From an uncultured Cellvibrionales bacterium (lineage in GTDB: Bacteria; Pseudomonadota; Gammaproteobacteria; Pseudomonadales; Dasaniaceae), in the NCBI GenBank assembly GCA_913019905.1, contig CAJVZD010000013.1:61237-125236 (forward strand): DNA of 64,000 nucleotides, in the 5' to 3' direction. Positions 46,136 through 54,800 of this stretch are shown here, one piece after another. Under the pieces are notes generated by a model. It ran no database searches, was not told where the DNA came from, and saw nothing but the letters and a program-made list of their open reading frames with translations. Position 1 is the stretch's first letter; each line of letters starts with the position of its first letter. Position numbers and translations under genes: made by a program.

Positions 46136-46147
46136 CGGGCTTTTCTT
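46124..46147 (+). terminator. Terminator overlapping the PAS gene stop
   Basis: GAAAAGCCC (46124-46132) and GGGCTTTTC (46137-46145) pair perfectly around TAAC; TAA of the loop is the stop codon (46133-46135). Only a short T-run follows. Confidence 0.7.
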
Positions 46148-46239
46148 TAGCGATGGGTTTTCAATTTGATTTCATCTTTTTGGGCTAACCGCACCGCCGA
46201 TTCGACGACTGTTAAGAGTCACCCTGAGTATTGCGTTCC

Positions 46240-47595
46240 TTAGGTTTTTTTCGTCGATAAAAACAGCCACATGAATCCCAACAGACCCGCTAAAAGTGAG
46301 GCGAACAAAATACCCGTTTTCGCCATCAATAAATCTTGAGCATTATTCGCAAACGCTAACTCGGCAACAAAAATTGACATTGTAAACCCAATGCCGCCCA
46401 TAAAAGCGACGCCAATGATGTGATTGAAATTTAGTCCTTTGGGTAGAGACGCGAGACCAAGTTTGACAACAACCCATGAAAAGCCTGCAATTCCGATTAA
46501 TTTTCCAAAGATCAATCCCGCAGCAACGCCAAGGGAAATTGGATTGGTCACCAAGCTAGTGAGAGAGGAGGCATCTATCACTATTCCGGCGTTTGCCAGC
46601 GAAAAAATAGGCAGGATGAAATACGCAGTGGGGATATGAAACTTATGTTCAAGTATCTGTGCGGGAGCCTGTACGAGCTGAATCCCCTCTCCCAAGCTCT
46701 GAAAATGTGCGCGTAGTGCGTCATTTTTTATGATGTTCGTTTCTGACCTATAAGCTGTTTGTATCATTGAAGCCAATTTAGAAAACTGTTGCAGAAACCT
46801 TGCGGGATCATACTTTGGTTTCATCGGAATAGTGAATGCCAAAAAGATCCCCGCGAGTGTCGCGTGAACGCCACTTTTAAGCATGGCTATCCACAGGATG
46901 ACGCCAAGAAACATATAAGGTCCTGCGCTTCGTATCCCGCCAAGGTTTAGTGTCACCAACAGCGCGATCATAATGGCGGCGACTAACAAGGCTAGCATAT
47001 TCAGGTTCTCTGTATAAAATACCGCGATAACTAACACGGCTCCCAAGTCGTCAACGATAGCTAAGGCAACCAGAAACATGAGCAAGTTTTTGGGGATGCG
47101 AGCTCCAAGTAAAGCCAGGGTTCCCAGCGCAAAGGCTATATCCGTCGCCATCGGAATGCCCCAGCCGTCGGAGTTATGGCCCGCGGGATTGATGCTCAAG
47201 TAAATGGCTACTGGCACGACCATGCCGCCTATAGCTGCAACGATGGGCAGTAATGCCTGTCTTGGGTCCGCGAGTTCACCAACGAGGATCTCGCGCTTTA
47301 ATTCCAGACCGACCACAAAAAAGAACAGCGCCATCAGCCCATCGTTAATCCAGTGATGAATGGTTTTAGATAACTCAAAACCCGGAATGCCGATTGTAAA
47401 TTTGGAATTTAGGAAATTTTGATATATCTCACTCCACTGGCTGTTAGCAAGGTAAATAGCAACGATAGCGCATATAAATAGCAGAATACCGCTGGTGGTT
47501 TGACGATGTATGAATTCGTCGAATGGCGTTAGAATTCGGTCGAAAGCTTTTTCCCAAGGCGCCAGATATTCTTTATCCGTATTTTTTTTGGTCAT
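46240..47595 (-). CDS. nhaA: Na+/H+ antiporter NhaA
   Basis: A 451-residue inner membrane antiporter. The two essential Asp are in VALAIVDDLGAVLVIAVFYT (one pair, in parts), preceded by ATDIAFALGTLALLGARIP. GLMALFFFVVGLELKRE is the family's periplasmic-side signature. It exports Na+ for H+, important in salt or alkaline conditions. The N-terminal extension before PLDEF-like FDEFIHRQTTSGILLFI is slightly longer than in E. coli. It is divergent from the LysR-type nhaR-like gene, as in many proteobacteria. Confidence 0.96.
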   Translation of the reverse strand: MTKKNTDKEYLAPWEKAFDRILTPFDEFIHRQTTSGILLFICAIVAIYLANSQWSEIYQNFLNSKFTIGIPGFELSKTIHHWINDGLMALFFFVVGLELKREILVGELADPRQALLPIVAAIGGMVVPVAIYLSINPAGHNSDGWGIPMATDIAFALGTLALLGARIPKNLLMFLVALAIVDDLGAVLVIAVFYTENLNMLALLVAAIMIALLVTLNLGGIRSAGPYMFLGVILWIAMLKSGVHATLAGIFLAFTIPMKPKYDPARFLQQFSKLASMIQTAYRSETNIIKNDALRAHFQSLGEGIQLVQAPAQILEHKFHIPTAYFILPIFSLANAGIVIDASSLTSLVTNPISLGVAAGLIFGKLIGIAGFSWVVVKLGLASLPKGLNFNHIIGVAFMGGIGFTMSIFVAELAFANNAQDLLMAKTGILFASLLAGLLGFMWLFLSTKKT

Positions 47596-47651
47596 TTTTC
47601 TTTACCGTAAATATAAATTGGAATGGCTTAAATGCGACACGTTCAAAAACT

Positions 47652-47678
47652 GTAGTTACTGCTAAGTAGTTACTGCTA
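47652..47678. repeat. Direct repeat of GTAGTTACTGCTA in the nhaA leader
   Basis: Two perfect 13-bp copies with a 14-bp period (47652-47664, 47666-47678), 57-83 bp upstream of the nhaA start. A NhaR operator is one possible meaning. The rest of the 47596-48002 gap shows no gene. Confidence 0.55.
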
Positions 47679-48002
47679 CGTACTTTCCCAGTGTAGCGAC
47701 AAAGAATCCGTGGTGTACTGGTTTTAACACCGCGCGTTAATCACTGCCAGGATCAGCCAGCTACAGTTTGACCTACTCACTTTGAGCCCTGCTATCTGTA
47801 ATGAAAATCGGGATCGGACGACGCACAGTTGTGTTAACCCTATATGCGCCATCTTGACTTATGTTCCGCAGTCTTTCGTTCCAATAAGCGGGATAATAGG
47901 CTGAATTATCAATCAATAAAAGTCGATTAATGTTGATTGATTGTAAGGTTAAGGTTGATAATGTCAGAACGTCCTTCAAGCTATGGCGAGTTAGAGAGCA
48001 AT

Positions 48003-48911
48003 ATGGCAAAACTCAATTATCATCATTTGCAATATTTTCATGCGATCGTAAGCCATGGCAGTATTGCGCAGGCATCAAAAGCCATCCATGTCACTCCGCA
48101 AACCTTAAGCGCCCAGCTCAGTACTCTTGAAGAGCAATTGGGCTATCGTTTGTTTGAGAGAAAAGGCAAGCGTTTGGTACTCAATGACATGGGGCATGTC
48201 ACTTATAGTTATGCGCAAGAGATTTTTAATTTAGGTGATGAGTTACTCCATTCTTTAAAAAACCACTCTACCAATTTTTCCTTTCGTTTCTCCATAGGAG
48301 TAACGGATGTCATCGCTAAAGTATTCTCATTCAATTTTTTGAAAGAGATTTATACGATGGACGATTCCATCAAGCTAGTGTGTAAAGAAACGAGTATAGA
48401 CGTTTTGTTGGGTGAGTTGGCGGTCAATAAATTGGACGCAATTCTAAGTGACAGGCCGCTGCCGTCTGGTTCACCAATAAAGGCCTACAGCCATTTGGTA
48501 GGAAAAAGCGGAGTTAGCTTTTTCGCTCACCCGCGATTGGCTGGCGAATTGCGGTCAAATTTCCCGCAATCTCTCAACGGCCAGGCGTTCTTTCTCGCTG
48601 GCGAAGAATCTAATCAGCGTTTAAGTGTATTGTCGTGGTTTGAACAACTCGGTATTGCTCCAGCCATTATTGGCGAGTTCGATGATTCCATCTTGGCCAA
48701 ATACTTTGGTCAGGCTGGATATGGCGTATTTTGTGCGCCAACCATCATTGAGAGTCATGTGCTTGAACAATTTGACGTTGATCTTCTTGGACGGACGCTG
48801 GATGTCGTAGAGCACTATTATTTAATATCTCCCGAGCGTAAGGTGAAACACCCGGCGGTACAGCATCTATTGGCGCAGGGGAAGAAACTGTTTGAAGAGC
48901 CTGTCGGTTGA
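48003..48911 (+). CDS. nhaR: LysR-type regulator of the NhaR type
   Basis: A 302-residue LysR-type regulator. The winged HTH is LNYHHLQYFHAIVSHGSIAQASKAIHVTPQTLSAQLSTLEE, in parts, and RLFERKGKRLVLNDMGHV matches NhaR's 'LFKRKGRGLEP'. The ligand domain follows and includes YGVFCAPTII. E. coli NhaR activates nhaA in response to Na+. I start at ATG 48003 (GAGAG 6 nt upstream), dropping a 22-residue upstream extension. Divergent nhaA supports the assignment. Confidence 0.85.
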   Translation: MAKLNYHHLQYFHAIVSHGSIAQASKAIHVTPQTLSAQLSTLEEQLGYRLFERKGKRLVLNDMGHVTYSYAQEIFNLGDELLHSLKNHSTNFSFRFSIGVTDVIAKVFSFNFLKEIYTMDDSIKLVCKETSIDVLLGELAVNKLDAILSDRPLPSGSPIKAYSHLVGKSGVSFFAHPRLAGELRSNFPQSLNGQAFFLAGEESNQRLSVLSWFEQLGIAPAIIGEFDDSILAKYFGQAGYGVFCAPTIIESHVLEQFDVDLLGRTLDVVEHYYLISPERKVKHPAVQHLLAQGKKLFEEPVG

Positions 48912-49137
48912 TTATAGGTACCTCGTTCGGATAAGCCCTAGGTTTATGCGCTTAGCGGTCTAGACTACTTTATACAGCGCCGTCCAAAGAGTGATAATTT
49001 CACTCCATTTATGTGACAGGACTTCTCGTTCGGCTGGGCGATAGTTGGTAGCTAGACACATAAAGCCGTTGTAATGTAAGCTCCCCATTAATTTTTGCTC
49101 GACTTGATCTCTGCATTCAGCTGATCCCAGAGAAACT

Positions 49138-49833
49138 ATGTTGTATAAATCTGTCTTTTTTTGTTTATTGACTCTGCAAATGACTATTGTTCCTCTTGTG
49201 GCAGAGCCACTTCGAGTGGGAGTCACCCACTTCCCGCCTTTTTATGTCGTTGAGCCAGACGGCACAGTGTCGGGAACACTAACGAATTTGATAAGAAATA
49301 CCCTGGTCGATGCCGATCTACCCTATGTTATAGAATCTTATCCGCCCAAGCGATTATACGAAAATGTGAATGCAGGAACGACAGATCTTACGATTGGAAT
49401 AAAAATTGGTCCTCCGGGCGAGGAGGGGCCGGAATTATACAGTCAATTACCGGTGACTAGTATTGAGCTAAGAATATACGCTTTGAAGTCCACGTCGTTG
49501 CCAAATGAAATTGAACAGTTACTTGGGCGCCAGGTCGGATTGATTAGAGGTTTTCAATATGGTGATAGACGCGCTTTATTAAGTAGCCCCGAAAATGTTC
49601 CGCCACCGTTGAATTTGAATACGCACAAAAATGCTTTGGCTATGCTATTTAGTGGCAGAATCGATTATTTGCTCGATTACAAGGAACCTATTTCGAGCGA
49701 AATCGAGCCAGAACAAAATGATCTAATTCACTACGCGACTCTGCAGCGACTCGATATGTTTTTCACGATATCTCCGTTAACACCCGATGGAGAAAAATTA
49801 ATGGAAATTCTCGAATCGAATTATCAGCGTTAG
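49138..49833 (+). CDS. Periplasmic amino-acid-type solute-binding protein (SBP_bac_3)
   Basis: A 231-residue protein. A signal peptide (VFFCLLTLQMTIVPLVAEP) precedes the bacterial extracellular solute-binding family 3 pattern LRVGVTHFPPFYVVEPDGTVSG. DLTIGIKIGP lies at the domain hinge. It is slightly short for the family and no permease is adjacent, so it could be a sensor input or part of a distant ABC system. Confidence 0.8.
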   Translation: MLYKSVFFCLLTLQMTIVPLVAEPLRVGVTHFPPFYVVEPDGTVSGTLTNLIRNTLVDADLPYVIESYPPKRLYENVNAGTTDLTIGIKIGPPGEEGPELYSQLPVTSIELRIYALKSTSLPNEIEQLLGRQVGLIRGFQYGDRRALLSSPENVPPPLNLNTHKNALAMLFSGRIDYLLDYKEPISSEIEPEQNDLIHYATLQRLDMFFTISPLTPDGEKLMEILESNYQR

Positions 49834-49948
49834 CAATTAGATTACAACACTGCATCCCTAAGTTTGCTTCTGTTTCTTGTCCACAATGAGAGCTGCGGAA
49901 ACTATTTTAACTACCGCAAACTCTCCAGGTTAATGGGGCACAGCAGAA

Positions 49949-51241
49949 TTAGCCTGGCAATCTTTCTACGCAGTTTATGACCTCCGCTTGATAGGTTTTT
50001 CCCCTCTCATTAAATAGATCCAATACATGCAGAGAAGTCGGTACGTAACCAAACCCTATTTGATGTTGCGGGTGCCATTGGAAGATTGAACCCCCAAGCC
50101 CCATCCAGCCATGAAAACCCTCTCGACCGGAGTTGAATGCGCGTTCGAGTTTGCTGCTGCTAAGGGACGTTTCGGTGAATTGGGCAACACCTCCCTGTGT
50201 GAATGTGACGGTGCTAAACCCCATGTCCTTTTTAACAGGGTTGTCGTGCATAGCCTTCCATGCGTTCTCGTTCAAATATTCCTTTCCCGCCAATTGTCCA
50301 CCGGCTGACATCATAGCTGCGATTTTTGCCAGACCACGTGCTGAACAGTTTGCATTTGCAGACGGTGTCTCACCTTTTGCCACAGAGGGTTCGTTAAAAA
50401 AGCTAATTCGCTCCATTCCCTTCAGCGGAGCCGGCGCCCCTTTTGTTGTTCGCTTTCTCATATTGGGAAAAAGTCGTGCGAGTCTGCCGAACGTTTGAAT
50501 GACATTACGTTCCGTTTTCCTGCCCAGGAACCTGGGCTTTAAACCCTCCATAAATTGGGCGCGAATTCGCAATGGCGATACTCTCACCGTTCGATGCAGT
50601 TCTTCTTCCTTGAGACCGATTATTGCGTCGACTTCCAGCGGGCCGCTGATGTCTTCGCGTAAAAACTCACCGATGGTTCGTCCCGCTGGATCGACTCTGC
50701 GAAAGACTTCGTTGACAATCCAGCCTCTCGTGATAGCGTGATACTCCCGCGTACTGCCATCACCTTCCCGGAAGGTCTGGCTATGGGCTTCGATGATGCT
50801 ACCGACTCTATTTTTTTTGATATTTTCCGTGAGTAAATCTTCCGGTTCAATCGACGTGTTGAGAGCAGCAAGGCCGGCTTCGTGGCGCATCAGTTCCGCG
50901 ACCGTAAGCGTGTCTTTTCCGTTGGCTCCAAATTCGGGCCAATAGTTCGTTATTTTTGCATTGTAGTTCAGCAGTCCTTTTCCGACGAGTGAAGCGATTG
51001 CGATAGCTTCGAGGCTTTTTCCGCTACTGAAAACATTGACGAGGGAGTCGGGAGAAAAACCGGTATCCTCGCCGACCGAAGCCCAGAGATCGACGACCTT
51101 CTTCCCCCGATGATAGACGCAGAGTTGCGTATTTCTCTCTGTCAGGGTTTGCATATTACGTTCATATAATACTTTGACAGACTCAAATCCGGGTGCGACT
51201 GTTCCTTCGATTCGAATTTCTTGCTCGGTGCTTCTACTCAT
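49949..51241 (-). CDS. Beta-lactamase-fold serine hydrolase (EstB-like)
   Basis: A 430-residue class C beta-lactamase-like hydrolase. SxxK is SSGK in NVFSSGKSLEAIA; the Tyr motif is YHA in REYHAITRGWIVNE; GWMGLGGSIFQWHPQHQIGFGYV carries the third motif. It is about 48 residues longer than the paralogue at 22776, with which it shares the early 'GTVAPGFESVK' start and the layout. There is no signal peptide. The substrate is unknown; esters and lactones are typical. Confidence 0.88.
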   Translation of the reverse strand: MSRSTEQEIRIEGTVAPGFESVKVLYERNMQTLTERNTQLCVYHRGKKVVDLWASVGEDTGFSPDSLVNVFSSGKSLEAIAIASLVGKGLLNYNAKITNYWPEFGANGKDTLTVAELMRHEAGLAALNTSIEPEDLLTENIKKNRVGSIIEAHSQTFREGDGSTREYHAITRGWIVNEVFRRVDPAGRTIGEFLREDISGPLEVDAIIGLKEEELHRTVRVSPLRIRAQFMEGLKPRFLGRKTERNVIQTFGRLARLFPNMRKRTTKGAPAPLKGMERISFFNEPSVAKGETPSANANCSARGLAKIAAMMSAGGQLAGKEYLNENAWKAMHDNPVKKDMGFSTVTFTQGGVAQFTETSLSSSKLERAFNSGREGFHGWMGLGGSIFQWHPQHQIGFGYVPTSLHVLDLFNERGKTYQAEVINCVERLPG

Positions 51242-51421
51242 CGTGATGTCCCAGTGGATAATACCGACAGTCTACTTTAATTTTTGGTGTCTGGCTTAAC
51301 ACTGAGTACAAAAAATCCGATGCTTTAGCGGCCAGCACTGTTTCGGCTTACCCTCCTTCCATGACATTAGATTTTGTTATGCTTATTGCTGTTCACAAAT
51401 CATGGATCATTTTTTCGTGAG

Positions 51422-52528
51422 TTATGAGTTATGAATCTTTGCATCAGGCTCAACCGAATCGAAAGAAAAACGATCCTTTGCCTTGTTGAAAAATGCGCGT
51501 GCCAGTAACAAAACTAATACCCACGCCAGGGATTGGCTGACCACTTCAGGAACAAGGTGTTGGTGTTGTTCTAAACCTTCACGAATATTAACATCGAAGT
51601 ATGCCAAGCTTAGATCGAGAACTCCCCCGAATACCATGGCTGTAGCGATTACCCCAAATAAATAAGCAACGAGCGACCGCTTACCCAGCTCTTTGCCAAC
51701 CACGCCAAGTGTTGCGATGTTGGTTGCCGGGCCCGCCAGCATAAAGACTAAAATTGATCCCGGTGATACTCCGGCAAACAATAAACCCGCAGCAATAGGC
51801 GTGGAGGCTGTCGCACAGATATACATAGGAATCGAAACAAGTACCATCACCGTCATAGCCAAAATTCCCTCGCCGTGAGAGGCTAAAAAATCGGTTGATA
51901 CGAATGTTTGAACAATCGCCGCGAAAAATATGCCAATCACCAGCCATTGTGCGGTATCAGCAATCAGCTTGCCGGTGGAAAAATGGAATGCAGACAGTAA
52001 TTTCTCGCCAATGGTCTGCTCCTTAGGTTCGACGGAGCTGCAACAGTCGTCCGGGGCTTGCTCGTTAGAGCTTTCCTGTGTGCTACAACAGGAGGTTTCA
52101 GCTGCCAGACCGGTTTTAAGCGTTTGCATATTACTTTCTTTGCCGACTAAAACGCCCGCGACAATAGCGCTGCATATAGCGGCAATGGGGCGAACGACAG
52201 CCATGACAGGGCCGAGCATGGCGTAGGAAACAGCCACTGAATCGACTCCGGTTTCGGGGGTTGCCACTAAGAAAGATACGGTGGCGCTCTTGGATGCGCC
52301 GCTGCGTCGTAGACCCAGTGCGGCGGGGATAACGCCACAGGAGCACAGCGGTAATGGCGCGCCGATCAACGCGGCTTTTACCGTTGTGCCAAACCCGTCA
52401 GCACCCAGGTGCTTGGTCATTAGGTCTGCCGGTATGAAGGCATGAATCAGCCCCGCAATCGCAAAGCCAAATAGCAACCAGGGAGCAGCGGTTACGAGCA
52501 ATAACCAAAAGTTGAGTATGAGATCCAT
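51422..52528 (-). CDS. SO_0444-family Cu/Zn efflux permease
   Basis: A 368-residue membrane protein related to the ArsP/permease (DUF318) group. PLCSCGVIPAALGLRRSGASK holds the CSCGV motif, and a Cys-rich loop CCSTQESSNEQAPDDCCSS lies at about residues 143-165. The layout and Cys cluster match the family I know as SO_0444 Cu/Zn transporters. Its ATG overlaps the TAA of zntR (TAATG), so the pair is translationally coupled and co-regulated by the MerR-type promoter. Confidence 0.85.
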   Translation of the reverse strand: MDLILNFWLLLVTAAPWLLFGFAIAGLIHAFIPADLMTKHLGADGFGTTVKAALIGAPLPLCSCGVIPAALGLRRSGASKSATVSFLVATPETGVDSVAVSYAMLGPVMAVVRPIAAICSAIVAGVLVGKESNMQTLKTGLAAETSCCSTQESSNEQAPDDCCSSVEPKEQTIGEKLLSAFHFSTGKLIADTAQWLVIGIFFAAIVQTFVSTDFLASHGEGILAMTVMVLVSIPMYICATASTPIAAGLLFAGVSPGSILVFMLAGPATNIATLGVVGKELGKRSLVAYLFGVIATAMVFGGVLDLSLAYFDVNIREGLEQHQHLVPEVVSQSLAWVLVLLLARAFFNKAKDRFSFDSVEPDAKIHNS

Positions 52529-52929
52529 TAGTGATCCTCCAGTGCATCAAGTATAGAGCAGCCGTCGGCGCTTTCATCGCCACCACAGCACTTTTCGCTC
52601 AGGTCTTTTAGAGACATTTGAAATCGTTTCAGTTCCAGAATACGTTGTTCCAGCTCGACGATTTTGTCATCGGCAATGGTTTTCACTTCTCCGCAGGTAT
52701 GGTGTTGTGGTTCTACGCGGATAGACAAGAGCTCGCTAACTTCCTGCAGAGTAAAGCCTGTATTTTTGGCTCTGCGGATGAATTGAACCTTGGCTTCATC
52801 TTTTTTGGAATAGAGTCTGTATCCTGATTCGCTGCGTGTCGCAGGAGATAGCAAGCCCGATTTCTCGTAAAATCGGATTGTGTCAGCCGTTACGTTACAG
52901 CGAGTGGCGAGTTCACCAATACGGTACAT
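52528..52929 (-). CDS. zntR: ZntR-like MerR-family metal regulator
   Basis: A 133-residue regulator starting MYRIGELATRCNVTADTIRFYE, the MerR winged HTH. The dimerisation helix carries Cys in HTCGEVK, and the C terminus has CCGGDESADGCSIL, matching the Zn-binding Cys pattern of ZntR. It likely activates its own operon and the efflux permease in response to Zn2+ or a similar divalent metal. The start is the ATG at 52929, matching the family length. Confidence 0.9.
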   Translation of the reverse strand: MYRIGELATRCNVTADTIRFYEKSGLLSPATRSESGYRLYSKKDEAKVQFIRRAKNTGFTLQEVSELLSIRVEPQHHTCGEVKTIADDKIVELEQRILELKRFQMSLKDLSEKCCGGDESADGCSILDALEDH

Positions 52930-52967
52930 ACTTTCTTCCTTCCTTCGTGTTATCACTTAATACCTAT

Positions 52968-52999
52968 AGCATAAACCTTAGAGTAATGACCAAGGTCAA
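52968..52999 (-). promoter_or_regulatory. MerR-type promoter and operator of zntR
   Basis: On the minus strand -35 TTGACC (complement of 52994-52999) and -10 TATGCT (complement of 52968-52973) are exactly 20 bp apart. The spacer contains the near-palindrome ACCTTGG...CTAAGGT. A long 19-20 bp spacer with an inverted repeat inside is the hallmark of MerR-family-activated promoters. It sits about 40-70 bp before the zntR start. Confidence 0.88.
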
Positions 53000-53167
53000 G
53001 CGGTATTAGATAAATAGTTTGGTTCACGTTGAATTCTGCTTAATGGGATTATTTATGGGGGGTAGACGGGCTGGTGTCTAACAATTTGGTTAATCATGAT
53101 ATGCCGTAAGCTACTTAAATTCGAGTGAAAAGCGGTACTCGATAGAAAACAACGCTCGGATCTCGTC

Positions 53168-53359
53168 GTGCGCTCCACTTTGTATGTAGACTTGTTTGCG
53201 AAAAAGCACGGATGGAGTGATGTGCGGGCACATCATCAAATTCTGCTGAGTCGAGTGAAGCAGCTTTTGTATGACCTCAGACATCTGTCATCTGAATGCG
53301 ACGCTGATGAAGAGTGGAGGCTTAACGCGGAGTTAGTTTGTGCGGTTGTGCAGAGGTAA
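53168..53359 (+). CDS. Possible small protein, unassigned
   Basis: A 63-codon frame with a GTG start and no clear ribosome binding site. It contains a plausible amphipathic helix (HQILLSRVKQLLYDLRHL) and ends CAVVQR. I recognise no family. It could be chance; the only support is its length and even composition between zntR and the hmp terminator. The rest of 52930-53422 shows only the zntR promoter. Confidence 0.25.
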   Translation: MRSTLYVDLFAKKHGWSDVRAHHQILLSRVKQLLYDLRHLSSECDADEEWRLNAELVCAVVQR

Positions 53360-53422
53360 TCAACATGACGGTAACAGGAATTTGTCTCGTAATCATTCGA
53401 ACAAAAATAAACTGATTAACAC

Positions 53423-53458
53423 AAGCAGTAGCGCTCAACCTTGCCAGCGCTACTGCTT
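53423..53458. terminator. Perfect 13-bp-stem terminator of hmp
   Basis: AAGCAGTAGCGCT (53423-53435) and its exact complement (53446-53458) flank a 10-nt loop, 10 bp past the hmp stop. The plus-strand side continues GGCTTTTG. It may act in both directions. Confidence 0.7.
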
Positions 53459-53467
53459 GGCTTTTGA

Positions 53468-54646
53468 TTAGGCCACCAGGTCTTCTGCCGGTCCAAAGAA
53501 TTCGTGGTGTATTTGATTTTCCGGGACTCCGAGCTCTTTCGCTATTTTAAAGGCGGCAACCATAAAGGGTTTTGGTCCTAGAAAATAAAATTCCACGTCG
53601 CGGTTTTCAGATAATTGTTGTGCAATTAGATCCGTGGTGATAAATCCCTCTGCGTGTGGTTTACAATTTTTCTCGGGATCACTGTAAATATACAGAGGTG
53701 AAATGTGGGTATGTTTAGCCGCTAATTGATCGACATGATTTCTAAAAGCGTGTACATCGCTGTTAATCGCTGCATGAATAAACTGAATCTCACGACCGGA
53801 GCCCGCTTCAACATTCAGCATGCTGATTGCGGGAGTAATACCTACGCCGCCCGTCAACAAAACTAACGGTTTTCCGTTTCTGCGAAGTTTGAAGTCACCA
53901 CTGGGAGGAAGAAAGTTTATTTCTTTCCCGACTGTTAGTTCGTCGTGTAAAAAATTGGAAATTGTGCCTTGGGGTTCGCGTTTAACGCTAATGCGCAAAT
54001 AGCCGGTTCCCGGGGCATCTGACAAGCTATAGTTCCGGCGTACCGACTGTCCCTTTATGTCGATGATGATCGTTAAAAATTGTCCTGCTTCAAAAGTTGG
54101 TACCGCGCCGCCATCGACTGGCTCAAAATAGAACGAGGCGATTGTCGAGCTTTCGTCAGCCTTTTTGACCAGTTTGAACGCTCGTTCGCCCCGCCAACCC
54201 CCTACACTTTGCTCGGTTTCTGCATAGACCTTCTCTTCTGCATCAATTAAAATAGTCGCTAGCTGCCCGTAAGCTTTCCCCCACGCTTCGATGACTTCGT
54301 TCGTCGCTGCATCGCCGAGCACTGCCTTAATCGCTTGTAACAAACAAGAGCCGACAGCGTCATACTGTGCTGGTTGGATCCCGAGTGAACAGTGTTTCTG
54401 TACAATTTTGCCTACGGCTTCAGTGAGGTTTCCCAGTTCATCAATATTAGCTCCATAGGCGATAACGGCATTGGCGAGAGCTTTCGGCTGCGTTCCTTTT
54501 CCTTGATTAGTTTGATTAAAAAAAGGCATGACTTCTGGATGTTGTGAAAAAAGCAGTGGGTAAAAGTGCGATGTAATATCATTGGCCGTTGTCTTCAGAA
54601 CAGGAACGGTTGCTTTAATGATTTGAATGGTTGCGGAATCTAGCAT
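53468..54646 (-). CDS. hmp: Flavohemoglobin (nitric oxide dioxygenase) Hmp
   Basis: A 392-residue flavohemoglobin. The globin domain covers residues 1-140 with HFYPLLF (B10 Tyr) and the proximal His in QKHCSLGI; the FAD domain starts with RRNYSLSDAPG, and the NAD domain contains LLTGGVGITPAISML. It converts NO and O2 to nitrate. I start at MLDSATIQ (ATG 54646, AGAGG 8 nt upstream) rather than at 54703. It is divergent from norR, and its upstream region holds NorR-like sites. Confidence 0.96.
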   Translation of the reverse strand: MLDSATIQIIKATVPVLKTTANDITSHFYPLLFSQHPEVMPFFNQTNQGKGTQPKALANAVIAYGANIDELGNLTEAVGKIVQKHCSLGIQPAQYDAVGSCLLQAIKAVLGDAATNEVIEAWGKAYGQLATILIDAEEKVYAETEQSVGGWRGERAFKLVKKADESSTIASFYFEPVDGGAVPTFEAGQFLTIIIDIKGQSVRRNYSLSDAPGTGYLRISVKREPQGTISNFLHDELTVGKEINFLPPSGDFKLRRNGKPLVLLTGGVGITPAISMLNVEAGSGREIQFIHAAINSDVHAFRNHVDQLAAKHTHISPLYIYSDPEKNCKPHAEGFITTDLIAQQLSENRDVEFYFLGPKPFMVAAFKIAKELGVPENQIHHEFFGPAEDLVA

Positions 54647-54690
54647 GGCGGAGCCTCTGAGTATTTTCTTGGTTAGTCTGCGTACAACTA

Positions 54691-54785
54691 CTTCACGAAT
54701 CATGCCAAGTATTAATGCATTGATTTATATCAATAAATTTTAATTTGTGTCAAAAAGACCTGAATGACCAGCGTGTCATATTGAC
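54691..54785 (-). promoter_or_regulatory. NorR-type enhancer sites, IHF-like site and sigma54-like element of hmp
   Basis: GTCATATTGAC (54775-54785) is a perfect GTCA-N3-TGAC NorR core; GTCAAAAAGAC (54749-54759) is a second GT-N7-AC site, with centres 26 bp apart. TATCAATAAATTT (54728-54740) matches the IHF consensus at 12 of 13. TTGGCATGATTCGTGA (minus, complement about 54693-54708) resembles a sigma54 -24/-12 element with an imperfect -12 (GA instead of GC). The order fits an enhancer-IHF-promoter layout. Confidence 0.6.
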
Positions 54786-54800
54786 TCTTTATAGGTTAGA

